Source: Hungatella hathewayi WAL-18680 | GTDB taxonomy: Bacteria > Bacillota > Clostridia > Lachnospirales > Lachnospiraceae | DNA: 64,000 nt | Assembly: GCF_000235505.1 (NCBI RefSeq) | Contig: NZ_JH379028.1 | Span: 81,358-145,357 of the forward strand | Reading direction: 5' to 3' | Shown here: positions 1 to 8,369 of the stretch, in pieces | Layout of the letters: each line of letters starts with the position of its first letter | Numbering within the stretch: the stretch's first letter is position 1 | Translations under genes and position numbers: made by a program | The notes under the pieces: generated by a model | Seen by the model: only the letters and a program-made list of their open reading frames with translations | Databases searched by the model: none | Told to the model about the DNA's origin: nothing

Positions 1-1248
1 GCCTGGACTGTCTATACCAATATCACCACCGGCGGCGCCATGAGAGGCTACGGCATCCCACAGGCGGCCTTTGCGGCGGAGTGTATGGCGGATGATTTGG
101 CGGCGGCCATCCATATGGACCCGCTGGAATTCCGGCTGAAAAACTGTATGAGACCCGGCTATGTGGACCCTCATACCAAGGTAAAATGCAACACCTACGG
201 CCTTCAGGAATGTATCCAAAAAGGACGTGAATATATCCATTGGGATGAGAAACGAAAAGAGTATGAAAACCAGACCGGTCCGGTCCGCAAAGGTGTGGGA
301 ATGGCTATCTTCTGCTACAAGACCGGCGTTTACCCCATCTCCCTGGAGACAGCTTCCTGTCGTATGATACTGAATCAGGACGGTTCCATCCAGCTTCAGA
401 TGGGCGCTACGGAGATTGGCCAGGGCGCCGATACGGTGTTCGTCCAGATGGCGGCGGAGGTGACGGGAATCACCGAGGACAGAGTCCACATCATTTCCAC
501 CCAGGATACGGATATCACGCCGTTTGACACCGGAGCTTACGCCTCCCGCCAGACCTATGTCAGCGGCAAGGCGGTGAAGATGACCGGTGAGATTTTGAAG
601 GAAAAGATTCTGGATTACGCTTCCTACATGCTTGACCGGGCGGCGGATACCATGGATATCGAAAATAACCAGGTGGTGGATAAGACGGGCCGGGAGGTTC
701 TGCTTTCCATGGAAGAACTGGCGACGACGGCATTTTACAGCCTGGACAAATCGGTGCATATCACGGCGGAGGCCACCAGCCACTGCAAGGACAATACCTT
801 TGCCACCGGCGCCTGCTTTGCCGAGGTGGAGGTGGATATCCCGCTGGGACAGATTAAGGTGACGAAGATTACCAATGTCCACGACAGCGGCATGCTGATT
901 AACCCCAAACTGGCGGAGGCCCAGGTTCACGGCGGTATGAGCATGGGACTGGGTTATGGCCTTAGCGAGCAGCTGCTCTTTGACAAGTCGGGCAGACCGC
1001 TCAACGACAACCTGCTGGATTACAAGCTGCCGACGGCCATGGACACACCGGATTTACATGTGGAGTTTGTGGAGCTGGAAGACCCGACAGGGCCATTTGG
1101 CAACAAGGCGCTGGGAGAGCCGCCGGCCATTCCGGTAGCTCCGGCAATTCGTAACGCGGTGCTTCACGCAACCGGTGTGGCAGTGGATTCCCTGCCGTTA
1201 GACCCGCAGAAAATGGTAGAGCATTTCAAAGCGGCTGGATTAATCTGA
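1..1248 (+). CDS. xdhA: Xanthine dehydrogenase molybdenum-binding subunit (C-terminal part, cut by window edge)
   Basis: This is the molybdopterin-binding large subunit of a three-subunit xanthine dehydrogenase, which hydroxylates hypoxanthine and xanthine in the cytoplasm. The reading frame is open from base 1, so the gene starts outside the window and only about 415 C-terminal residues of a family-typical ~760 are present. Visible family landmarks are the GGAMRGYG loop at the start, which carries the active-site arginine; glycine-rich GQGADTVFVQM; and the C-terminal KALGEPPAIPVAPAI, which carries the catalytic glutamate. The FAD and [2Fe-2S] subunits follow directly on the same strand, so this is one operon. 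Substrate is inferred from the adjacent adenine deaminase and the purine genes downstream; a related aldehyde or nicotinate hydroxylase cannot be fully excluded. Confidence 0.9.
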   Translation, partial: AWTVYTNITTGGAMRGYGIPQAAFAAECMADDLAAAIHMDPLEFRLKNCMRPGYVDPHTKVKCNTYGLQECIQKGREYIHWDEKRKEYENQTGPVRKGVGMAIFCYKTGVYPISLETASCRMILNQDGSIQLQMGATEIGQGADTVFVQMAAEVTGITEDRVHIISTQDTDITPFDTGAYASRQTYVSGKAVKMTGEILKEKILDYASYMLDRAADTMDIENNQVVDKTGREVLLSMEELATTAFYSLDKSVHITAEATSHCKDNTFATGACFAEVEVDIPLGQIKVTKITNVHDSGMLINPKLAEAQVHGGMSMGLGYGLSEQLLFDKSGRPLNDNLLDYKLPTAMDTPDLHVEFVELEDPTGPFGNKALGEPPAIPVAPAIRNAVLHATGVAVDSLPLDPQKMVEHFKAAGLI

Positions 1249-1267
1249 GAAAAGGGGTGACAGTTCA

Positions 1268-2155
1268 ATGTATGATATCGAAAAATTTTATCAGGCGGTG
1301 GATGTGAAGGATGCCATCCGGGCGCTGGAAGCGGACCCGTCAGCAGTGATTATATCTGGGGGAAGCGATGTGCTGATTAAGATTCGGGAAGGCAAGTTTG
1401 CCGGCTGCTCCCTGGTGAGCATTCACGGAATTCCGGAGCTTGAGGGAGTGCGGATGGAGGAGGACGGAACCATCGTCATCGGCCCGGCGACCACATTTTC
1501 CCATGTGACCAACAATGACATAATCATGAAACATATCCCGATTCTGGGAAATGCGGTCGACCAGGCAGGCGGCCCCCAGCTTCGCAACATCGGAACCGTG
1601 GGCGGTAATGTGTGCAACGGCGTGACCAGTGCGGACAGCGCGTCCAGCTTCTGTGTGCTGGATGCCATCCTGGTGCTGGAAGGGCCGAAGGGGACCAGAG
1701 AGGTGCCGATTCGGGAGTGGTACACAGGCCCAGGCAGAACGGTGAGAGAGCACGAAGAGGTGCTGACAGCCATTAAGATAAGAAGAGAGAGCTACGAGGG
1801 CTTCGGCGGCCACTATATCAAGTACGGCAAGCGGAACGCCATGGAGATTGCCACCCTTGGGTGCGCGGTGACCGTGAAACTGAGCGATGACAAACGCCAT
1901 GTGGAGGAAATGCATCTGGGCTACGGCGTGGCGGCCCCCACCCCAATCCGCTGTTTTGAGACGGAAGAGAAAGTGAAGGGCATGGAGATTGGAGAGGCGC
2001 TCTACGAGACTGTGGGCAAGGGAGCCCTTGAGGAAGTGAATCCCCGTTCCAGCTGGAGGGCTTCCAAGGAGTTCCGTCTTCAGTTAGTGGAGGAGCTTGG
2101 AAAACGTGCCTTGAAACAGGCGATTATCAATGCAGGAGGTGAGGCAGATGCTTAA
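1268..2155 (+). CDS. xdhB: Xanthine dehydrogenase FAD-binding subunit
   Basis: This 295-residue protein is the FAD subunit that passes electrons from the [2Fe-2S] subunit to the final acceptor. It has the family FAD-binding signature GGSDVL near residue 31, the second flavin loop LRNIGTVGGNVCN at about 106-118, and a CO_deh_flav_C-like C-terminal half. The length is normal for the family. A GGGGTGA ribosome binding site precedes the ATG, 19 bases after the large subunit ends, and the stop overlaps the start of the small subunit, so translational coupling is likely. Confidence 0.93.
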   Translation: MYDIEKFYQAVDVKDAIRALEADPSAVIISGGSDVLIKIREGKFAGCSLVSIHGIPELEGVRMEEDGTIVIGPATTFSHVTNNDIIMKHIPILGNAVDQAGGPQLRNIGTVGGNVCNGVTSADSASSFCVLDAILVLEGPKGTREVPIREWYTGPGRTVREHEEVLTAIKIRRESYEGFGGHYIKYGKRNAMEIATLGCAVTVKLSDDKRHVEEMHLGYGVAAPTPIRCFETEEKVKGMEIGEALYETVGKGALEEVNPRSSWRASKEFRLQLVEELGKRALKQAIINAGGEADA

Positions 2156-2633
2156 AATCATTCATATGACGGTCAATGACAAACCGGTGGAGCTGGCGGT
2201 GGATGAGAGGGAGTCTCTGCTGGAGACGCTGCGGGACCGGCTGGGACTTACCAGTGTGAAGAAAGGCTGTGAAGTGGGAGAGTGCGGCGCCTGTACGGTG
2301 CTGGTGGATGGCGAGGCCATCGACAGCTGCATCTATCTGACCATGTGGGCAGAGGGCCGGCGTATTATGACCGTGGAAGGCTTAAAAGGGCCTAACGGGG
2401 AGCTGAGCAGTATCCAGAAGGCGTTTATCGAGGAGGCGGCGGTTCAGTGCGGCTTCTGCACGCCGGGCCTGATTATGACGGCCGTGGAGATTGTAGGCAC
2501 CGGAAAGCGGTACAACCGGGAGGAACTTCGAAAGATGATATCGGGACACCTGTGCCGTTGTACCGGCTATGAGAATATTTTGAACGCTATGGAGCGGATT
2601 GTGGAAGAGACCTACAAGGTGGTAGGAAAATAA
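2148..2633 (+). CDS. xdhC: Xanthine dehydrogenase [2Fe-2S] subunit
   Basis: This 161-residue protein carries the two [2Fe-2S] clusters of the enzyme. The plant-type ferredoxin domain shows CEVGECGAC (Cys 41, 46, 49) with a fourth Cys near 61. The helical domain shows VQCGFC near residue 100 and CRCTGY near 137. The start at 2148 is chosen because GCAGGAGGTGAG lies just upstream and the protein then begins at the conserved first strand. An ATG 18 bases earlier has no ribosome binding site. The gene overlaps the FAD subunit gene by 8 bases. A strong terminator-like hairpin follows. Confidence 0.94.
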   Translation: MLKIIHMTVNDKPVELAVDERESLLETLRDRLGLTSVKKGCEVGECGACTVLVDGEAIDSCIYLTMWAEGRRIMTVEGLKGPNGELSSIQKAFIEEAAVQCGFCTPGLIMTAVEIVGTGKRYNREELRKMISGHLCRCTGYENILNAMERIVEETYKVVGK

Positions 2634-2643
2634 GAACTAATGT

Positions 2644-2687
2644 AAAATAAGACATTTATTCGTACGAATGAGTGTCTTATTTTGCAA
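2644..2687 (+). terminator. Rho-independent terminator after xdhABC
   Basis: AAAATAAGACA (2644-2654) and TGTCTTATTTT (2673-2683) form a perfect 11-bp stem. The inner sequence is itself nearly self-complementary around ATTCGTACGAAT, which makes a long hairpin ending in a T run. Because the arms are A- and T-rich at the ends it could work in both directions. Confidence 0.75.
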
Positions 2688-2754
2688 TAAAAAACCTTAC
2701 TGGACATTTGGGCAAAAATACCGGATAATATGGAGTAAGAAAGGAGTGTTTGCT

Positions 2755-4548
2755 ATGAATTGTAACAGGACTCTGGGGGAGCGGATTCTGGCGGCTTCCG
2801 GGGCATCAAAAGCTTCTCTGGTGCTGAAACATGCCAGAGTAGTCAATGTATTTACGGAGACGCTGGAGGAGGCGGATGTAGCCATTGAAGGCGGTTTCAT
2901 CGTGGGCGTCGGTTCCTATGACGGAGCGGAGGAAGTAGATTTGGGCGGGATGATTCTCTGTCCCGGATTTATGGACGGACATATTCACCTGGAGAGCTCC
3001 ATGGTATCTCCCGGGGATTTCTGCCGGGCGGTGCTGCCGCATGGGACTACGGCGGTGATTACGGACCCACATGAGATTGCGAATGTGGCGGGGACGGCCG
3101 GTATCCGGTATATGATGGAGGCCACGGAAAACCTGGATTTGGATGTGTTTTTCATGCTGCCTTCCTGCGTGCCGTCCACAGGGCTGGATGAGTCCGGGGC
3201 GGTGCTGGACGCGGCGGCGCTGGAGCCATTTTATAAAAGTGAGAGAGTGCTGGGGCTGGCGGAGCTGATGAATTCCTATGGGACCGTGAAGGCGGATGCG
3301 GGAATTCTGGAGAAGGTAGGAGCGGCCCTGGCTTCCGGGAAGCTGGTGGATGGGCATGCTCCATTCCTTGGTGGGACCGGGTTAAATGCCTATGTGACGG
3401 CCGGGGTGACCTCGGACCATGAGTGCTCGGATATTGGGGAGGCCAGGGAGAAATATGCCAGAGGGCAGTGGATTATGGTGCGGGAAGGCACCGCGGCGAA
3501 GAATCTGGAAGCGTTGATGCCGCTGTTTGAGGCGCCGTATTACCAGCGGAGTATGCTGGTGACGGATGACAAGCACCCTGGGGATTTGATCCGGTATGGA
3601 CATATCGATTACATTATCCGCTCGGCGGTGAAGAGAGGGGCGGACCCTGTCCGAGCGATTAAGATGGGTAGTTTTAATACGGCTTCCTATTTTGGGATTA
3701 AGAACCGGGGGGCGGTGGCGCCTGGGTATCTGGCGGATTTGGTGCTGTTGAAGGATTTGGAATCCTTTGAAGTGCTCCGGGTCTGGAAGGCCGGGAAGGT
3801 CGTGGCGGAGAACGGAGTCTGCCTGGCGGAGCCGGTGGAGGAGAAGAACTGGGATGACAATATCAAAGACCGGGTGTTCCATTCCTTCCATATGGAGGAG
3901 ATAAAAGAGGAGCATCTGGTGATTCCGGAACTGGCGGACGGCGGAGCCGGGAAGACGCTGCGGGTGATCGGATTGATGCCGGACCAGCTGATTACGACGG
4001 AAATGCTGGTGCCGTATGCGCCAGATGCGTCCGGGGAAATGCAGCCGGTGGAAGCGGGCTGTCTGGCTCCGGGAGTGGATATCGGGAAGGATATTGTGAA
4101 ACTGGCGGTCTTTGAGCGTCATCATCACACCGGCCATGTGGGACTTGGTTTCCTTGGCGGTTATGGGCTTAAGAAGGGGGCCGTGGCCTCCAGCATTGCC
4201 CATGATTCCCACAATCTGATTATCGCGGGAACCAACGATGCCGATATGGTGCTGGCAGGCAACTGCGTCCGGAAAAACCGGGGCGGTCTGGCGGTTGTGG
4301 TGGATGGAAAGCTGATTGGGGAGCTGCCGCTGCCCATCGGCGGCTTGATGACTGGTGCTTCGGCAGATGAGGTGGAGAAGACGCTGGAATATCTGAAAGG
4401 GGAACTGAGAAAGCTGGGGATTCCGGAGACGGTGGACCCGTTTATGACCCTGGGATTTGTGAGTCTGCCGGTGATTCCGAAGCTGCGGCTGAATACATAT
4501 GGAGTGATTGATGTGGACAGCCAGAGCGTGGTGCCGGCGGTATTTTAA
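2755..4548 (+). CDS. ade: Adenine deaminase
   Basis: Adenine deaminase converts adenine to hypoxanthine and ammonia in the cytoplasm, feeding the xanthine dehydrogenase upstream. The 597-residue protein has the amidohydrolase metal motif DGHIHLESSM near residue 75, the conserved TDPHEIANV, a VTDDKHPGDL segment and the Ade-specific C-terminal domain with HHTGHVGLGFL and ASSIAHDSHN. The start at 2755 follows AAGAAAGGAG by a normal distance. The frame is open another 29 codons upstream, but that segment is not family-like and overlaps the terminator region. The family's usual length is 570-600 residues, so the gene looks complete. Confidence 0.95.
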   Translation: MNCNRTLGERILAASGASKASLVLKHARVVNVFTETLEEADVAIEGGFIVGVGSYDGAEEVDLGGMILCPGFMDGHIHLESSMVSPGDFCRAVLPHGTTAVITDPHEIANVAGTAGIRYMMEATENLDLDVFFMLPSCVPSTGLDESGAVLDAAALEPFYKSERVLGLAELMNSYGTVKADAGILEKVGAALASGKLVDGHAPFLGGTGLNAYVTAGVTSDHECSDIGEAREKYARGQWIMVREGTAAKNLEALMPLFEAPYYQRSMLVTDDKHPGDLIRYGHIDYIIRSAVKRGADPVRAIKMGSFNTASYFGIKNRGAVAPGYLADLVLLKDLESFEVLRVWKAGKVVAENGVCLAEPVEEKNWDDNIKDRVFHSFHMEEIKEEHLVIPELADGGAGKTLRVIGLMPDQLITTEMLVPYAPDASGEMQPVEAGCLAPGVDIGKDIVKLAVFERHHHTGHVGLGFLGGYGLKKGAVASSIAHDSHNLIIAGTNDADMVLAGNCVRKNRGGLAVVVDGKLIGELPLPIGGLMTGASADEVEKTLEYLKGELRKLGIPETVDPFMTLGFVSLPVIPKLRLNTYGVIDVDSQSVVPAVF

Positions 4549-4591
4549 AAGAGTTTAACACAAGGAATTTGATGGGATTCATCTGATATGG

Positions 4592-4661
4592 AATGAGCCG
4601 CCATGCACGGCAGCCTGCGAAAAAAACAGGAGGTCAAAGTGCATCGCGGCTCATTTTTTTG
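4592..4661. terminator. Bidirectional terminator between ade and the AraC-type gene
   Basis: AATGAGCCGCCATGCAC (4592-4608) pairs with GTGCATCGCGGCTCATT (4639-4655) with one mismatch, followed by a T7 run on the + strand. On the other strand the stem follows the stop codon of the AraC-type gene, whose last codon lies in the loop. It therefore separates two convergent genes. Confidence 0.75.
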
Positions 4662-5482
4662 AAGTGGCCCGGCGAATTGCCGGTTACTTTTTTGAAGGTT
4701 CGGATAAAGTTTGCGTAATCGCCAAATCCGGACTGCACGCAGGTCTCCGCGACGGAAGTTCCCATGGACAGAAGTTCCCTTGCCATGGCAATCCGCTTCA
4801 CCAGAATATACTGGAAGATGGTGGAGCCGGTCTCCCTCTTGAATAAGTGGCTCAGATAATATTTATCCAGCGAGCACACCTGGGCAATGCTGTCCAGCGT
4901 GATGGGCTCGGCCAGGTGGCTGTCGATGTAGGCCATCACAGGCTGAAGACGGTGGGAGTAGAACTCCGGGTCCTGGTCGGGCAGAAAGAGGAAGGTCTCA
5001 TTTATCATCAGAAGAAGCCGCATCAGGGCGGCAATCCCCTGGATATCGGCCCCGTACTCCTCGGACACCTGGCTCTCCTCCATCTGGTGAAAACACTCCT
5101 GAAACAGGGCCAGCTGCTCCGGCGTCAGGGAGATAATATTGTTGACGCCCGGCCTGTGCTGGTGGAAACACCGCAGCAGGTTGGTCTGTGACGTGCAGAA
5201 CTGCCACACATACAATGGGTCAATGTGAATCACCATCCGGGTGTAGGGGGTATCCTTCAGATTGACGGCCTTGTGAATCTCCTGGTCCGTAAACAGAATT
5301 AAATCACCTGGCTTCATGGGGCAGCGGGACTGCTCCACGTAGTAGGCGATTTCTCCCTCCAACAGCAGATATATCTCATAATGTTCGTGAAAATGAAAAT
5401 CCCTGTGTGCCGCCTCCATCGCTGTGATGGAGCGGCACGTCACCGGCTTGCGGTCAGGGATATAATCATGCGTATCTTCCAA
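4634..5482 (-). CDS. AraC-family transcriptional regulator with N-terminal cupin domain
   Basis: This predicted 282-residue regulator has an N-terminal cupin-like sensor (HFHEHYEIYLLLEGE at about residues 27-41, with the family HxHxxxE pattern) and a C-terminal AraC double helix-turn-helix (LDSIAQVCSLDKYYLSHLFK, ending in GYANFIRTFKK-like helices). I chose the TTG start at 5482 because AGGAGG lies six bases upstream. The open frame continues far into the preceding gene and the extra residues are not AraC-like. It is the second gene of a two-gene unit with the metallo-beta-lactamase-fold gene upstream. Its ligand is not evident from the sequence. Confidence 0.85.
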   Translation of the reverse strand: MEDTHDYIPDRKPVTCRSITAMEAAHRDFHFHEHYEIYLLLEGEIAYYVEQSRCPMKPGDLILFTDQEIHKAVNLKDTPYTRMVIHIDPLYVWQFCTSQTNLLRCFHQHRPGVNNIISLTPEQLALFQECFHQMEESQVSEEYGADIQGIAALMRLLLMINETFLFLPDQDPEFYSHRLQPVMAYIDSHLAEPITLDSIAQVCSLDKYYLSHLFKRETGSTIFQYILVKRIAMARELLSMGTSVAETCVQSGFGDYANFIRTFKKVTGNSPGHFKKMSRDAL

Positions 5483-5516
5483 ATGTATCCTCCTGTGTTC
5501 CGGTGTCCTGTCAGAG

Positions 5517-6482
5517 TTACTGAAGCACCCAGTCACCGTCCTTGACGCTGTAATGATGTTTGACGCCCAGTTCATCCATCCAGGTGCGGGTCTCCATCGT
5601 ATACCAGTCGCCGGTTCCTTTCCCCTGACCGCCATCATTGTTCCACAGCCAGCCTGGAGTCGGCCACAGACAGATGTCAGGGTCAATCGCGGCGTACACG
5701 TCTTTTTCCACACCGTACTGGCCGTGGTGGGCCATCTGCACAACGTCGCTCTTTAACCGGCTGGCGCCATTGTCGGCCAAAAGCCGCTTGCCGCCCTCCG
5801 GACCCAAATCACCCAGAACCATAATACTCTTTCCACCCATAATGAACTTCACCACCATGGAGCTGTTGTTGACCGAAGTCTCATCCAGCAGGTAGATATC
5901 ATTCATCACCTCGGCGGAAATATTTCCAATCTGAATCTTCTGGCCTTTGTGCATATTCCCGTGCAGCTTTTCCGCAGGCAGCTTTTTCAAAGCATCATAG
6001 AGGTTTACCACCATCTCGGAACGGAAACTCTCTCTGGTGTCATACCAGGACTGGTCCGTCAGATTGTAATAGACATTGTCAATCGTAATCGGACTGTCCG
6101 GGTCATTGACAATGTCGATAAATGCGCCCACATGGTCAGAATGGGGATGTGTCAAAAACCAGGCATCCACATGCCCTCCCATCTCCTCCAGCACTTCCGT
6201 CAGATGATAGGCATCCATCGTCCAACCGCCGTCAATCACCACCACGCTTCCGTCCGAAGACTGAAGCACCATGGACAACAGCTGTCTCCCGGCCGCATTG
6301 GCCAGCATTGTCAAAGTCCCCCCATTAAACACTTTATTCGAAGGACCGGTAGTATTGCGGATAATCCCCATCTTTTGTACAAGAACAGGACCATCAACCT
6401 GCGTCTCCCCCACACTGCCGGAAAGCAGACTGACAAAAAGAAGGGCCGCGGCAACTTTCTTCAAAATGTGACTGCGTCTCAT
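5517..6482 (-). CDS. Exported metallo-beta-lactamase-fold hydrolase (ComEC-tail-like)
   Basis: This 321-residue protein starts with a classical signal peptide (basic MRRSHILKK, then a hydrophobic stretch ending near residue 25), so it probably acts outside the membrane. The MBL-fold metal motif THPHSDHVG is intact, followed by VLGDLG and MAHHGQYG, which match the later metal-ligand positions in ComEC-tail-type MBL hydrolases. The gene lies 34 bases upstream of the AraC-type regulator on the same strand. The substrate is unknown; the fold covers phosphodiesters, lactones and other esters. Confidence 0.8.
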   Translation of the reverse strand: MRRSHILKKVAAALLFVSLLSGSVGETQVDGPVLVQKMGIIRNTTGPSNKVFNGGTLTMLANAAGRQLLSMVLQSSDGSVVVIDGGWTMDAYHLTEVLEEMGGHVDAWFLTHPHSDHVGAFIDIVNDPDSPITIDNVYYNLTDQSWYDTRESFRSEMVVNLYDALKKLPAEKLHGNMHKGQKIQIGNISAEVMNDIYLLDETSVNNSSMVVKFIMGGKSIMVLGDLGPEGGKRLLADNGASRLKSDVVQMAHHGQYGVEKDVYAAIDPDICLWPTPGWLWNNDGGQGKGTGDWYTMETRTWMDELGVKHHYSVKDGDWVLQ

Positions 6483-6633
6483 ATCTCGTTTCTCCCCTGT
6501 ATAAATATATTCTATTATATAACAGAATTCATAATTTTTACAGGTGAAAATTACGTTTTTATTAATATTTATGAAAAATGTGTCGAATCAACATAAAAAT
6601 ACCATCATTACACCGCATTAAATCGTATTTATC

Positions 6634-6662
6634 TTGCATGAATTACGATTACTGCTTATAAT
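6634..6662 (+). promoter_or_regulatory. Sigma-A-type promoter for the AT-rich ABC genes
   Basis: TTGCAT (6634-6639) and TATAAT (6657-6662) are separated by exactly 17 bases in an AT-rich intergenic region of about 220 bases. The predicted transcription start near 6669 supports translation from the ATG at 6705 rather than the in-frame ATG at 6669. I see no other feature in 6483-6633. Confidence 0.7.
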
Positions 6663-6704
6663 TTATTTATGCTAAAAGAAAAAATACGGTTAAAAGGGGA
6701 ATGT

Positions 6705-7382
6705 ATGAATCAAGTATTGGCTTTCGTGGAAGTAAATATGAAATTGTTGGTGAAAGACAAACTTTCATTTATATGGTCAATTGTGCTGCCGACGGTTATG
6801 CTGCTTACCAATCGAGGGAATGTTCGAGGATATGAGGACTTGCGGTTCTGGTGGGTGTATATTATTGTGTCTTCCTTTCTGTTTGGGATAGGAATTTATG
6901 CATTGCAGCTAAAGGAAAGCGGGATCATGCGTGTGGTGTTTTCAGTAAATAACAATCCGTGGACATTTTTTGGAGGCAATTTTTTGACTCAGATATTATA
7001 CAGTGTTATTTGTTTAGGAGTGTTTAATCTGATTGCTTATTTCTTAATTGGTGTCAATTATTTCGGGGCTATGGGGTATAGCATGAGAGCGGTGGTTTAC
7101 TGTATTCCTATTGGATTTTTAGGCTATAATCTTACGTTGCTGCGGAATGTTCATGTGAGAACTCTGGAGACTATTGCCAGTATTATCATTTTTGTTTTAT
7201 TTATTTTTATGAGTATGAATAGTATCTGGAATAGAATCAATCCCCTGTATGTGATATCGAATCTGGTGATTGAGACAGATTGGAAGCGGATACTAATTTA
7301 TCTGCTTACAGGGATTGTCATAATTCTGTGCAGTCTGTACAGTGTTTCCAATTATACCTGTCTGTCCAATGAGTGGAGGTAG
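6705..7382 (+). CDS. ABC-2-type transporter permease, small
   Basis: This is a predicted integral membrane protein of 225 residues with about six hydrophobic segments (for example IWSIVLPTVMLL, WVYIIVSSFLFGIGIYAL and ILIYLLTGIVIILCSLY). That fits the membrane half of an ABC-2-type exporter. An ATP-binding protein gene follows at once. The start at 6705 follows AAAAGGGGAATGT and sits downstream of the predicted promoter. Base composition is clearly more AT-rich than the flanking genes, suggesting separate ancestry. The exported substrate cannot be told from sequence. Confidence 0.65.
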   Translation: MNQVLAFVEVNMKLLVKDKLSFIWSIVLPTVMLLTNRGNVRGYEDLRFWWVYIIVSSFLFGIGIYALQLKESGIMRVVFSVNNNPWTFFGGNFLTQILYSVICLGVFNLIAYFLIGVNYFGAMGYSMRAVVYCIPIGFLGYNLTLLRNVHVRTLETIASIIIFVLFIFMSMNSIWNRINPLYVISNLVIETDWKRILIYLLTGIVIILCSLYSVSNYTCLSNEWR

Positions 7383-7386
7383 TGTT

Positions 7387-7971
7387 GTGCTGAAGATTAA
7401 TAATTTTAAAGTGTATCATTCCGATATGGCCATAGATATCTCTGTTGAGAAAAAATGTAACGTTCTTGTGGGAAAAAATGGCTCTGGGAAAACTACATTA
7501 TTGGATTATATATCCGGGCTGAAAAAAGAAAAAGGAACCGTGATTACAGGGAATGAAAACCTGGTATATATGAACCAGAGCATGTTCTTCTTTGACCGTC
7601 TGCGTGTCCATGAGTTTGTTAAGTTCTTTTATAGGCTGGACAATATTAAAAATTATAGACAAACGCTGGTATCTTTTAATGAAGCGTATGGGAACCGTTT
7701 TGATTTGGACAAATTGTGGGAGAAACAGATAGGAATGTTGTCGGGAGGAGAGAAGAAACTGCTCTATTTTCTTCTGATTATGTCTTTGGATAAATCCTGG
7801 TACCTGCTGGATGAACCGTTTGCCGGAGTCGATGAAGATGGACAAAAACTGATGTGTGAAATAATTAACAAAAGAAACTCGGAACATAGAGGAATGATTA
7901 TTGTATTACATGAGATGGAAATGCTTCGTCAGCTGGATGATTATAGCGTGATGAAATTGGATTTTGGGTAA
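7387..7971 (+). CDS. ABC transporter ATP-binding protein, minimal
   Basis: This is a short ATPase of about 194 residues, the cytoplasmic partner of the preceding permease. Walker A is GKNGSGKTT near residue 25, the signature is LSGGEKK, and Walker B with the catalytic Glu is WYLLDEPFAGVD. An HE switch (VLHEMEM) lies near the C-terminus. I prefer the GTG at 7387, which follows GGAGG by seven bases. An in-frame ATG at 7369 would overlap the permease gene but has a poorer site. The composition is AT-rich like its partner. Confidence 0.8.
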   Translation: MLKINNFKVYHSDMAIDISVEKKCNVLVGKNGSGKTTLLDYISGLKKEKGTVITGNENLVYMNQSMFFFDRLRVHEFVKFFYRLDNIKNYRQTLVSFNEAYGNRFDLDKLWEKQIGMLSGGEKKLLYFLLIMSLDKSWYLLDEPFAGVDEDGQKLMCEIINKRNSEHRGMIIVLHEMEMLRQLDDYSVMKLDFG

Positions 7972-7972
7972 A

Positions 7973-8019
7973 AAAGCGGCTGTGATAGATAAAAGAAGTC
8001 TATCACAGCCGCTTTTTCA
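7973..8019. terminator. Bidirectional terminator between the ABC genes and the purine operon
   Basis: AAAGCGGCTGTGATAGA (7973-7989) and its exact reverse complement (7999-8015) form a 17-bp perfect stem with a nine-base loop and T5 at the end. It separates the + strand ABC pair from the end of the leftward purine operon. Confidence 0.85.
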
Positions 8020-8024
8020 TACCT

Positions 8025-8213
8025 TCAGGCTCTATGATCAGCAGCAAAATCCTCCACCAGCCGCTCCAGATTCTCGCAGCATTTTTTGCATACCGTGCCG
8101 GCGCCGGTCTTTTTTTGGACCTCCTCCAGGGTTGTGGCGCCGGAGTCCACGGCTTCTTTGACTTTTCTGTATGTGATTTTCATGCAGTAGCATACGGTTT
8201 TATCCAGATTCAT
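8025..8213 (-). CDS. Small BFD-like [2Fe-2S]-binding protein
   Basis: This 62-residue protein has the four-cysteine layout of the bacterioferritin-associated ferredoxin/NifU-middle domain: CYC at residues 8-10 and VCKKC at 42-45. The family binds one [2Fe-2S] cluster and usually acts in electron transfer. The start at 8213 follows AAAGGAG with normal spacing; residues upstream of it are not family-like. It is the last gene of the leftward purine operon, so an electron-transfer role for the molybdenum hydroxylases or YgfK is plausible but is only inference from position. Confidence 0.8.
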   Translation of the reverse strand: MNLDKTVCYCMKITYRKVKEAVDSGATTLEEVQKKTGAGTVCKKCCENLERLVEDFAADHRA

Positions 8214-8311
8214 AAACGCATCGCTCCTTTCTTTTTCAGAGAGTAGTATGTGTATCCGTATCAAAATGATTCGTCAGGAAGAAATGATTCATCAGGAAGG
8301 CAGGAAATGGG

Positions 8312-8346
8312 AAAACCCGGAATGCCTGAAAGGTATCCCGGGTTTT
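8312..8346. terminator. Hairpin between purine permease and BFD-like gene
   Basis: AAAACCCGG...CCT (8312-8327) pairs with AGG...CCGGGTTTT (8331-8346) with two internal mismatches. Read leftward it ends in a T run. It may partly terminate or process the transcript before the small [2Fe-2S] gene. Confidence 0.5.
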
Positions 8347-8369
8347 ATATGTAACCATGTGAATCGCAA

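Noticed and set aside
2634-2754. Possible purine riboswitch before adenine deaminase
   Set aside because: The gap is short and is taken up by the terminator hairpin of xdhABC; the conserved purine-aptamer core is not present.
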